Source: Colias croceus (lineage: Eukaryota; Arthropoda; Insecta; Lepidoptera; Pieridae). Taken from it: a DNA stretch of 64,000 nt. The position numbers and the translations under genes were made by a program. Shown here piece after piece: positions 35,379 to 46,645 of the stretch. The stretch's first letter is position 1; each line of letters starts with the position of its first letter. The stretch covers positions 6,822,501 to 6,886,500 of the forward strand of contig NC_059550.1 in NCBI RefSeq assembly GCF_905220415.1, in the 5' to 3' direction. The notes under the pieces were generated by a model. It was not told the DNA's origin, searched no databases, and saw only the letters and a list, made by a program, of their open reading frames with translations.

Positions 35379-35386
35379 TTAACATA
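32790..35386 (-). mobile_element. Element C, 5' portion (split by element A)
   Basis: The outermost and therefore oldest non-LTR element of the nest. It is 5'-truncated at about 35380, where the coding frame meets a stop and similarity to the family ends within the endonuclease domain. Very AT-rich codon use sets it apart from B. Confidence 0.8.
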
Positions 35387-38300
35387 CACAGGTATTTCAG
35401 TTCTCGTCTATAAATTTACCTTCGACTAACGTTTACTATGCAGTTGTCATATAAATGTGTTACATGAATACTAAGTGCCTAGGTATTTAATTAAGGGCTG
35501 TAGAGAAGCGTACCTTTGTTATCTCTATCGTGAAAATGTACCTAATAGTTTTAAAGTAATTCTTGTCACATTGTTTTAGTAAATTAAAAATTTTAAAGAA
35601 AATTATGTATCCAAATTATTTTTTATAAAATGGATGAGGTAGATACTACGCATCTAGAAAATGCTAAAATGTGGTTAATCTTACGAGAAGCTTTTTAAAG
35701 CTGAGCTTTTTAGTAAAGTAAGTAATGCATTTCATATTGTTTTTACTGCTTTTAGCGTATAAATAAAGTAAAAGAAGATGAATTATTTTAATTTAATAAT
35801 CCGCAACTCAAATAAACATGCATTTTGGTATACCACGACTCTAATTTAATACTAATATAATTAATAATAATTAATAATAATTTATGTGAATAAAATATAA
35901 GTACCTAGATATTGTGTTTTTTCTAAGCTTTACGTATACAAAATAACAATAATAAACTATTACATTAATCTTTAAACGGTTAATGAAGTCGGTGCGGCGC
36001 CAAGGGACTCGTGGCCAGCTTACCTGTCTGAAGTTGTTGAAGTTGATTGTCTAAATAATTGGATTGTTGTGAATAGTTGTGCCCTAGGGCGTGACAGACT
36101 AGCACTTAGTCTGTTTACGGACTAGATGTGCTTAGTGTAATAAATTAAGAAATACACGGGCAGAATTGTTTAGTTGATCTTAGCGTTGCAAGTTCAGGAC
36201 AGAAGGAATAGAGTTGGGAATAAGAACTTTGTTTTATATGTGGCATGTGCACTTTTATAATTCATCAAGAATGGCACACAATTAAAACCTCTATCTATTA
36301 ATTGCATTTATTGATCGAAGGCTTAAGCTAAACTTCACAATTAATAGGTACTTAATGTCAAAATAGAACTCATATTCATACATCAACATGCAGCCGAATC
36401 CATTCAGAACCAGAAAATTCATACCCCCAATAAAAACTACGTACATAGCATACGTCTCATTAAAATGGCACACTCTGTCTCATTAGCGGCCACTTGTCGA
36501 CTCGACTGCCACCTAATGAACATTTCCTCAATGGCGCTACTTGGGTCAAAGTTGAATTAGTACTTTCTAGAAATACTGATGACTAGTTTTTGCTCATTTG
36601 GGGCAGCTTTTTTATCTGGAGAACTCTTTTAAATAACTTCTCAAAGTTCAAGTAGCGAATCATAATTATTATCATAGCTAACCCAGCTGTCCATGGCCAA
36701 TTTCAAACTTTTACACAATTAAAAAGTGAAGCTGTCTATGCTTCCTCTTCTTCTTTCTCCTTCCTTTCTAATTCTTATCTATTCGGTTTCACTAACTAAG
36801 GTCTATTCTTCTTTATACTGCTTTATTTTATTCACTTATGTTTAAAATTTGTTGCCCGGAATGAGGAATTCCAGCATTTTTTCAATCAAAGGGCTGAAGT
36901 AAAAGAAGGTTCAGTTTGAAACATCTTTATTGAATCCCATAAGATTAAGCTTTATTAAATACTAAAGAAAAATAACGTTGTTTAAAATACAATTTTATAC
37001 GATAAATTTAAGTTTATATTCGTTCAAGAATCAGCGCTTTTGTAAAGAAAGTTTCTAAAGTTATTTCAGGCAGGTGCTCTGAAGGCCAAGTTCGACTAAT
37101 TGCGCTTTATAACTCACGAACAGTTTTGCATATTTGACTTTTAATAATAGGAAAGGAAATTAATGATGGCCATCGATAAAGTTTGATCAAAATATAGTCT
37201 CCTAAATGGCAATTAAATGTGCAATATACCTCGGTAAATACAATACTTCGTTTTAAAGGCATGAACTTGCGAATTTGTAATAAATTAATTTTAAATTAAT
37301 AACTTTGTTGTAAATAAATTTTTATTCGTAATAAATTACATATATCAATGTTATAAAATTAAAATCGAACTTGGTTTAAATTAAATTACGGAAATCATTG
37401 CCTATGTATTTATAGTTATTGAAATACATACGCTTTGAATGACACATTGAAATGCTTACAATTATTTTTTTTATTCATAAAGTTAACTGCAGAAAAGGTG
37501 CACTGCATGAGTGTGAATAATTGATATTTCTGCACGAATTGTGTTTCTATATGTCTGTTTGCCTATTCATAATTATTATGGCCCTGTTTGATAAAAAAAG
37601 CCAGCAAATAAAAATCTTTAATGAATATGGATCAGCAACACTTATTCTAACCACACTGACACATATATTTCTAAACGCATTTGATACATCTAAAAGCGAT
37701 TGTCAATTCGTGTTAATAATTAAAAATTAAATAACTTATTAATTTCAATTAAAAGCAATGTTACAACGGAATTGGGTCGTGATTTATCTAAACGCCACTC
37801 TGAGCCCGTGAAGTTGATTGATTGTGAATAGGCTCTTTAAGGGACTTCTTGAATCTAGGACATTAACTCGTCTGCAATTTGAACACTATATTTATAACCT
37901 AGAAACGAAACCCGTAATCTATCGTTTACGAGAAATATCTTCTTTTAATTACCTACATGAAGCTATATTATGCAAGAGATTTACTATATTGATTTGGGTA
38001 AATGGTAGGTATTTTTATATGTATGTATAAGATTAGCGACAGTTCCAGAGTGGATTTCTTTTCATCAAATTTTAACAACCTACCTACACTAACTTCTTTA
38101 AAAAGTAGCGGCATCTTAATAAAATATTGAATATAGAGAATATAGGCTAATGACTTTATACGCCAAAGAGACTTTAAAAGCTAAGTCAATATTTTCTCAG
38201 AATACTAACCTTTATTCATAAAAGCTTTTAACGACACGTCTTTTTATATTTGATCATTATTAAACAGCCTTTCTTTGTAATTACTATATAGTTATTACCT

Positions 38301-41300
38301 TTTTATTGTATGTTTAAATATAAGGGAAAACGAAACCAATTGTATTAGAAATGATCGCAAAGCTCCAATAAACTCTCTGTTATTTTTACTGCAAATACCC
38401 AGACAACTTTCATAATAAGAGTCTAAAATGCTTATTCGAGATGTGAATACTATTCACACGAATCCAACGAAGGAGTGTTGGAACAAATATTTGTTTCAAT
38501 TAGACGTCTCGGCTCTCCGACCCAAGTCAAACAAATCGTGATCAGTGTATTGAGAGTGACACGCACTACGAAGTGTGTGTTAAATATAATTAGATAAATA
38601 TGTACGTATACATAAAGATATAGATGGTGCTAATAAAATGCTTCATACTTAATAATTAACATTATTCAAACTGGTTAAAATGCTGTTTTAGTGTATAGTT
38701 TGGTATTATAATTAAAGTATTGTACAAACAATAATAATTGGTCTAATTCTGCTACTATTATTTATAGATACGAATAGTTTTTTACTTTATTTCTAGTACC
38801 TACAACGGACGACGAAAGGCGTAAAATAAACTAAACTGCCTAATTAAGTTTATTAATAAACTCAATTCCCATGTTATGTCATCACTTGTAAACAACTAAC
38901 CCACTGTATACATAAAATTAAATAACTCAACCTTAAACGTTATATTCCTAGAAACAAATTGTAAATATTATTATACTTATGAAAAATTAATTGCGGCCCA
39001 CGACCGAAAGCCGGACGCGAAGATAAGGGTGCAATTTTCTTTCGTCTGACTTCTTTCTGATCGTTATTATTTTTCCGTCTACCAACTACCGTCGCGTCCC
39101 CTTGACAACCCGTGACCAGCCTCCGACAGCTTTAATTAAACGCGACTTAAGACTTTAATAGCTTTTTAAGAATTTTTTTCTTAACGCCTACAATTTAAAT
39201 ACCTAACTCGATTAAAGTCTGGAAAGTTCTGTAACATTCATACCAAATGTAAGATGTTGAAAACTCGAATACTTAATATTTATAATTCATGTAGGTATGT
39301 TCCGTATTAGGTATAGTGGTTACTTATGCCTGAATATTTTGAAAATGTTTTAGTTTACTTTCATACTTTGCAGTTTGCATCATAATTCATAATTTTAATT
39401 AGCTATTATAAGTTATAACATAATAATATCTGGAAAGTTTATTTTGATTTAGTCTGATTTATTAAGAGTATACACAGCGTGTACAGCGTGGTTAGAGCGC
39501 TCTTGAGTTTTGGATTTATCTTATTTTTAAATATACTTTATTTTTGCGACTTTATTGAAAATAAAATATAAAATATTTTAGCCATTATAAATATTATTCT
39601 CGATAATAGCCACTACTGTTATTAATTTTGCGACGCCTGACACCCATTATTTTCCTGCATAGGATGCGCGTCGTTGCTATGAATAGAATGACAGGCGATT
39701 CATTTTGATGTATCGACGGCGTCTAATGAAAAGTTGTAAGCTTCATTTTAGTTTCTAATTTCTATATTCTTATTGGATTTTTCTAATGATTAAACATTTC
39801 TACCTTTGTTGCAGGTAAATTGATTCTCCTGAGATTTGATTGTGAAGTAAACACAGGTATTTATTTTAAAGGTAATTAGTGTATTTACGTCAACGGTTTC
39901 TTACTCTTTATGATTAGGTAGATATTCATACAATATTTTAATTTTAAAATTATCAACTCTACAATTTTTATACAAGATTCTTCCCTTAATTGTATGGTCT
40001 AAGCTAATGATACTCTATCATATAAATTATCAGCCAGTCCAAGCAAATTTAGTATTTCATGCGAAGGTGTTACGTTCTATTCTAGTTTCTGTAAATTAAA
40101 ATGTTAAGATGTCTCGAGAACACGTAGTTTGTTAATGAATTCACTCTCAGGTAACAAAGGATCCATTTAGTAGGTACTATTGAATAAGCGAATATTCTAA
40201 GTACGCTTCACTACGTTCTCGTGGTAATAAAATTAACCAATTTAAATAAAGTGACTGTCTGGGAAGGAAATCTGTTTCAAGTTCATTTTCAATCAAGAAA
40301 TATTGTGAATGTAACTACGATCTAGTTACTACTTACTAAAAAATGTTGTTTAACTAAAAGTTATAAAGTTTATACTAAGTACTATTACTAGAAATATTTT
40401 CTGTTTTTTTTTTTTTGCAATGTTTACTATTACGTTTATATCATAATTTTAATACGTTTGGGCTACTGGCATTAAAATATGGTCCGACTTAATGCTACAT
40501 TAGTCACATATGGAGTGCTTTTACATTGCATATAAAATTCACATGAAACTTTTATTGGAATGAGTGGTACTGAAACGTGTAAGAGCAATGTAATTTGGAT
40601 CGTTCAACTAAAAGGTTTATTTTATTTTTATCCGATATTCTGTAAAACATTAAAGAATATCTAATATTTAATTTTAATAACACATTATGTATTACATATT
40701 ATTATGTTTATTAATATTAATAGCGTTTAGACTTTAGAATAATTTTATTCTACTTGTATGATTAGTAATTGTAGCCTTTGTACATGGGCAAATTATTCGT
40801 AATCGCACTTTGCTAATACAATTTCATAAGGAACAATTTATTAAAATAATTCATGATATCTATTAATTATTATCATATATTTGATTGATATCAATTATTT
40901 TAATAATTAAATACGCATATTTTTCTTATACTTTTAAATAGACTAACATTCAACTATTGTCATTGACACTACACAAGTATATTCTAGAACAATTCTAAAT
41001 AGACTCCACTTGTTTCAATAAATTATTTCAATTACAACAAAAAACATCTAATCTATTGGAAATTAATGAAATCGTTAATTATATGTATAAAGGTTCATTA
41101 ACGACCACTACGTGCTCAAATAATATTATTGGTACTTAAAATTAATAAACTTCCGAGGGGTGTAATGTCAGGGCCCGGTACCTACTTAATATAATTTATA
41201 TTCCATCCCTTATTGCCGTCGTTAAATTATAAGATATTTCATTACCAATTGTTAAAAATTCAGAGAGTTTTTCAAGTATTGATTACGCAGGGAACTTTGC

Positions 41301-43740
41301 TTGAGATATTGATTAAAACTTTTTAATTGTTCCAATCGTTAGCGAATGGATTTTAATTATCCAGTATTGATTGAAATGTGTTGATTGATACGATTTTATA
41401 AGAAATTGTTATCCAAAACCTATACGTTTTCTATATGACTGATGCCTAATTTTAAATTTAAAAAACAACCAATGTGTAACAATTCGCAATACAGATAGTT
41501 ATAACAAAGATTATACTTGCTATCTATTATAGTATTACATATATTATCTGTGGCTGTATATTTATTATAATAACACAATTATATCGACCCTCTTGCCCAC
41601 AGCTACTTATATGCTGATAAACCTTCAGTTTTTTTCGTCAAAGATATTCATTTATGAAGGTCCTTTTCACAATAAAGAGCGGATCCACAAAAATTGCGGA
41701 CGGTTCCCAAATCCTATTTCTTTTTCCATAATCGTATTTATATTTTCAAGTTCCTGTCAACGACCTCTGCTTTCAGGGTGGCGAAACGCTCAGCTTTTTT
41801 TCCTAAAAAAATATATTGTCCTCTTTATTATATAACTGGTAAGTCTGTGGGTAACGATAGTTGTTACAAAGTGCGCCAATTCGGCAAATTTATGACATGG
41901 CTCGCTGCCTCCGTTTATGGTTTTACAACATATTTATCGTTTTATGGCTTAATGGGGGCAGTTTATGATAATTCCGGAACGACTATGGACGACAATATTT
42001 TTTTAGAAGAGCAGCTGAGATCGAGGTTCAGCATTATAGCAATGTTTTGACACAATAACAATAATTTGCAATCAGCTATTCGTATTCTTCTTTATTATAA
42101 TTATTATATTGAATATTTAAAATAATAAATATTAAAGATACCTAATTAATTAATTAATATTACCTCTACGTGATATTATGAAAAAATGTACCTTTGTGTA
42201 CATGTGTGTGTGTGTGGGTTTCTAAAAAATTACAATTCCTAATACTTTTATTCCGCTGCACCGAGCCCTAGAAGGCTCCAATATGTTTTAAACAAATATA
42301 TTTTTCGTCTGTATAATTGCGAATGGACAATATTTTCTATGACTATGCAAATATACAAAAATATAGACAATATCATTGGTATACAATCATAAAGGTCTCC
42401 CCATTCCCCACATAGTAAAATCTTTGTATTTGAATTGCTCCGATAAACAGACGTAAAGTGCGGAAACGTTATTGCATAGAACTTTATTATGAAAGTTACG
42501 ACTTCGAAGCCTTAGCGGAAAATACGCAACTGTTCTTTACATTGATGTTTTACAAGGGCGAAGTAATATTCCTGCAGGTCAAACAAAGTAATGGTTGGGA
42601 TGTTGAAATGAAATTCTCTGTATAAGTACCATAATATTGATATTCAAGCTAATATGAAAATGCTTGTGGAAAATGCATTTGCCTTGTAACTATGAAACTG
42701 CGGTTACTATATTCACATTGTGTGCATGCAAAATTGATGCGTGTTTTATATAATATATACTTTAGACTCTCGCTCAATCTTGCTTCTTTTAAATGTCTTT
42801 CAATATGTTTTATAAGGACTGTAATGAGATTATTTCGTAGGTTATTATTTATTTTTGATGAAAAGAGGTTTAAAAAAAGGGATTACAAATTGTAAATTAA
42901 GTGTGTTAAGAACAGTATGTAATATAGAGCTCTCAACATTTATAATAATTACTGGGCAAGATAATCAAAATCAACTTTTCCATAAATTTTCAATTGAAAA
43001 TCACACACATAGTACAAACGTTGTTCTATAGCTTTCTAGAACAACCAAAGATAGACAAATACACTAGTCACTAGACCATAGACATAAATAATAATATAGA
43101 GTTGGTATACCCCATCCCGTATTCAAGGACAGACGTACTTATGCTATTAACATAACATACGATTCTCTTCAATGTCAACTTGATCGTGATTGAACTTTTA
43201 ACGCAATACCGTCGAAACTGTTAAGTTTTGTAATATGTCCCCGAATAATAAGGAAAAATAAAATTTAGATTTATTTATTGGTGTTGTTTGGAGTTACAAG
43301 TTGTTTAATTTATCGACTATTTACTCGTGTAAACATAATTTCACGAACAGCCTATGAAAAATTATTTTCCGTAGTTCTTTATAATCGAAAGTGCACAAAA
43401 ATAATTTCATTGAACTAGGTACTCCGATTTTTATTTGCCCATCTATTTTGGTTATTTACATTTCTGCATAAGCGGTCTTTTTAAAATAAATGTTATAAGT
43501 TTACTTTTAACTAGGAAGTACAATAGTACAATTTTCTGTGAGCGCTCATGTTATCGTACTTAGTTGGAAAAATGTAGAAAGTGTCAGTCAGAGTTAAAGG
43601 TCATTTACACCACTCTGTAACAACTTATATAACAGGAAATTTTATAACAAGTGTGAGCAGTTAGAATTACGTAGCCCGGTAGCTGTGTTATTAAGATGAA
43701 TAATATATTGTGGTAAAAGTTCGTAGAGTGTGTATTTAAT
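35387..43740. other. Long AT-rich stretch, presumed intron
   Basis: No supported exon or element. GC-richer patches at about 35985-36030 (GGTGCGGCGCC) and 38995-39135 (GCGGCCCACGACCG ... CGTCGCGTCC) could be conserved non-coding or old coding remnants but show no readable protein. The open frames around 41593-42050 and 37521-38030 lack splice signals or recognisable residues. Confidence 0.4.
42203..42217. repeat. (TG)n microsatellite
   Basis: About seven TG units. Confidence 0.8.
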
Positions 43741-43960
43741 ACTAGCTGCTCCGCGCGGTTTCACCCCCGTGGCTCCACTCCTGTTAGTCGTAGCGTGATG
43801 ATATAATATAGCCTATAGCCTTCCTCGATAAATGAGCTATCTAACACCGAAATAATTTTTCAAATCGGACCAGTAGTTCCCGAGATTAGCGCGTTCAAAC
43901 AAACAAACAAACATACAAACAAACAAACAAACTCTTCAGCTTTATAATATAAGTATAGAT
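43741..43960 (+). repeat. Interspersed repeat with (AAAC)n
   Basis: Opens ACTAGCTGCTCCGCGCGG, contains CCCCCGTGGCTCCACTCCTG, GGACCAGTAGTTCCCGAGAT, a broken (AAAC)n run at about 43900-43931, and CTCTTCAGCTTTATAATATA. It is the inverse counterpart of the copy at 24421-24605. Confidence 0.75.
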
Positions 43961-44337
43961 TTAAAGGTACTACTCTACAAATAACATTATGGATCCCATT
44001 ATAGACTACTTTGCCTTCTTTTATAGTACTTATTTTCCATTTTTATGTTTCTCAAACAGGTTAACCTAATTCAAGATTCAGATTTTGAATGTTATCTAAA
44101 TTAAATTAATAGGTACTGAATATACATATAATACTGTATACATATATGGGGAACGTTCCTTGAGGATAGTTTACTTTGGTTATTCAGAACAGAAACGACT
44201 TTCCAACGTATCTCTAAACTTGGAAGTTTGGGAACAACATTAAAGACGTTTGTTTCATTCATGGATTCATATTTAGCAATTGTTATCTGTGGATAATGAA
44301 TCGAAAGAATGTCATGTTCATGAGGTTTATTTATATT

Positions 44338-44531
44338 ATACTAGGGATCCGCCCCGGCTTCGCCCGTGGTACCTACATATTTCGCAATAAAAGGTAGCCT
44401 ATGTCCTTTCTCGGGTATCAAAATATATCCATACCAAATTTCATGCAAATTGGTTCAGTAGTTTAGGCGTGATTGAGTAACAGACAGACAGACAGACAGA
44501 GTTACTTTCGCATTTATAATATTAGTATGGA
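44338..44531 (+). repeat. Interspersed repeat with (GACA)n, near full-length
   Basis: ATACTAGGGATCCGCCCCGG at the head, TATGTCCTTTCTCGGGTATC in the body, (CAGA)n, and CGCATTTATAATATTAGTAT at the tail. Same family as 6782, 22951 and 45798. Confidence 0.8.
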
Positions 44532-44665
44532 TTAATTAATTTTGGTAGGTGTTTTAAATGACAATTGATTGAACTATAGATATCTATATCTACCTATTAG
44601 AAGCTTCCGCTACCGACATATCAATTACCAATTATATGATGTAACTGTTATTTAATACGCTCATT

Positions 44666-44955
44666 AATCTTGTTTATTCCACTAGGTAAGGGACTAAACT
44701 TGTGGATTCCGGTAGGTAAAGGACTAAAAAATAAAATTAATATAATATTTACACAGTTATTAATTATTGTGCTACGTTACTCGTAACTTCCTTACTTTAG
44801 TACTCGTTGATCTTGTTTATTATAAACCTGTGGATTCCCCTGAGTAAAGGAATAAAAAATAAAATATAAGATATCCACAGTTATTAACTGTTCTACGTTT
44901 TCTAGTAGGTAGGTACCTTCGCTTTGCCTTCAATAGGGCTGTAGGTTCGATCGTG
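44666..44955. repeat. Diverged tandem duplication, about 143-bp unit
   Basis: (A/G)ATCTTGTTTATT occurs at 44666 and 44809. Both are followed by TGTGGATTCC, a GGACTAAA/GGAATAAA word, AAAAAATAAAAT, CACAGTTATTAA and CTACGTT, in the same order. Unit 1 also carries an internal repeat AGGTAAGGGACTAAA / AGGTAAAGGACTAAA. Confidence 0.7.
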
Positions 44956-45797
44956 ATTTCCAAATTAGCGTTACCAATCTACATATTGAAAGTGTGGACT
45001 TCTCCCATACCTCCCATTGTGTATTGTAATTGAGTCGGTGACAATGTTCACTTTCATTGCAGTCCCATATGCGATATCTAGTGAAAGTGACATGAAAGTA
45101 TTGAGTTACCTATGTACTAGGGATTATCGTGGGTAATTTAGTAATTAGTTTTATTTAAACATGTTTGTATGATTAGATTTTTTAAGCGCAATGGTTTAGG
45201 TAGGTACGCGTTCATAGAGGTCCGGGTCATCAGATAGAGGACCTTAATTTTGTCCGCGATACTTTTAATAATACTTTTCTTGCTTAATCATAATAATTTA
45301 ACTTGACTCTGATACATTTCTTAGCTTTGAAGATTACACCAACAAATAATGCTATAGATTATACTCTAGAAATACATATCCGAAGAAATTCAATGGTGCT
45401 TCACTTATGCGGACTTAGTACTATAATGACGGGTTTTTCTGTTTTATTTTTTATAATATACCCTAAGGTTTATTAATCTGAGAGCCTACTTCGATTACTT
45501 ACTTATTTCTTATATAATTATTGGACTTCAAAAAATATAATAAATCACTTCATTATCTGAACTTGTTTCAATTCTTTAAGCATTTTTATTTTATAATTAC
45601 AAACAAAATATTAATTGCTTTACTGGCAACTCTATATGTCGCAAATTGAAGTGAAGCATTGCATTTTTTGATAATTATTAATCGTCAATAATTAACAAAA
45701 AATGTTGATTGCTTACGCTTATTAAACACATTGCGAAGGAAGATATAACTACACGATAAAAATATTTTAAGTAACTATATTAATAAAAATATAGGTA

Positions 45798-45987
45798 ACT
45801 AGAGGTCCGCCCCGGCTTCGCCCGTGGTACATATTTCGCAATAAAAAGTAGCCTATGTCCTTTCTCGGGTATCAAAACATCTCTATACCAAATTTCATGC
45901 AAATTGGTTCAGTAGTTTAGGCGTGATTGAGTAACAGACAGACAGACAGACAGAGTTACTTTGGCATTTATAATATTAGTATGGATA
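45798..45987 (+). repeat. Interspersed repeat with (GACA)n, near full-length
   Basis: AACTAGAGGTCCGCCCCGGC head, ATTTCATGCAAATTGGTTCA body, (CAGA)n, and GGCATTTATAATATTAGTAT tail. It lies 1.3 kb from a same-strand copy at 44338. Confidence 0.8.
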
Positions 45988-46520
45988 GATTCAAAATTCC
46001 AATAAAAGCGATGTTATGGCCGATTCTACACGAAAGTAACAACGGTTATCTTTCGGTGAATTGGTGAATTTTAAAATAACTCTATTAATAGCGCATTAAC
46101 ATCTGATTAGTGATTCTGATTATGTTAACAAAAGTCATAAAAACAGGTAAAATAGCACACAGGTGAATTCTAAAGGGGCATTATTATTTTTTGCGTAATC
46201 ATTTTAAATTAATGAAGTTTCACCTGACACGCTTGCTATTCAAAACATTTGTTGATTTTAACAACTTCCACAAAAAAAATCGAAACAGGTAGGTACACTT
46301 TTTGCTCGAATTAAAATCCCTTCGTCCCAAATTACCTTAAGTAACATAAAAACCCAGGTGCAAAACGAGTTTCGTGGTTGATGTTGCAATCTGACCTTGT
46401 GCATGTAATCAGTACTTTTTTAATAAGGGTAAATATTATTTTAGTGCATGCAAGGGTCTAGTTCCGGACATGCGTATTGGAAAGAGATAGAGCTAGCTAC
46501 TGTATTTGCCGGCACAGCCG

Positions 46521-46554
46521 TCAGTTGCCTTTCGTTCGCCGTGCGTTGTGGTTC
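46521..46554 (+). promoter_or_regulatory. Candidate Inr + DPE core promoter
   Basis: TCAGTT (46521-46526) matches TCAKTY exactly, giving +1 at A46523. GGTTC at 46550-46554 falls exactly at +28 to +32 and fits RGWYV. The motifs lie at the start of a GC-richer block (GCCGGCACAGCCG upstream, TTCGTTCGCCGTGCG between). The downstream sequence has the look of insect 5' UTR and no ATG before the first possible donor. No transcript evidence is available here. Confidence 0.55.
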
Positions 46555-46645
46555 GCTGTGTTTTTATCTTACACATATCAAATTTCAACACGAAATTTTT
46601 GATATCGTCGTATTGTGTTAAGTGCTAAAGTTCGCGGGTTCATTG
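46523..46645 (+). other. Candidate non-coding first exon
   Basis: From the predicted start to a weak donor CATTG|GTAATT (46645/46646). It contains no ATG, so it would be pure 5' UTR. The next plausible acceptor on this strand with a start codon behind it is at 56346-56347, which would make a 9.7-kb intron. Both the end and the pairing are inferred. Confidence 0.35.

Noticed and set aside
36015..36040. Consensus splice donor CAG|GTAAG on the minus strand in a GC-richer patch
   Set aside because: A lone consensus donor with no open frame, acceptor or promoter nearby is expected by chance at this scale.
38542..38575. TCAGTG initiator-like site with TATA-free GC-mixed flank
   Set aside because: No DPE at +28 (AAGTG), no TATA, and no exon downstream.
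41694..42050. 118-codon plus-strand open frame
   Set aside because: Low-complexity AT-driven composition, no ATG context or splice sites, and it overlaps another frame of similar quality.
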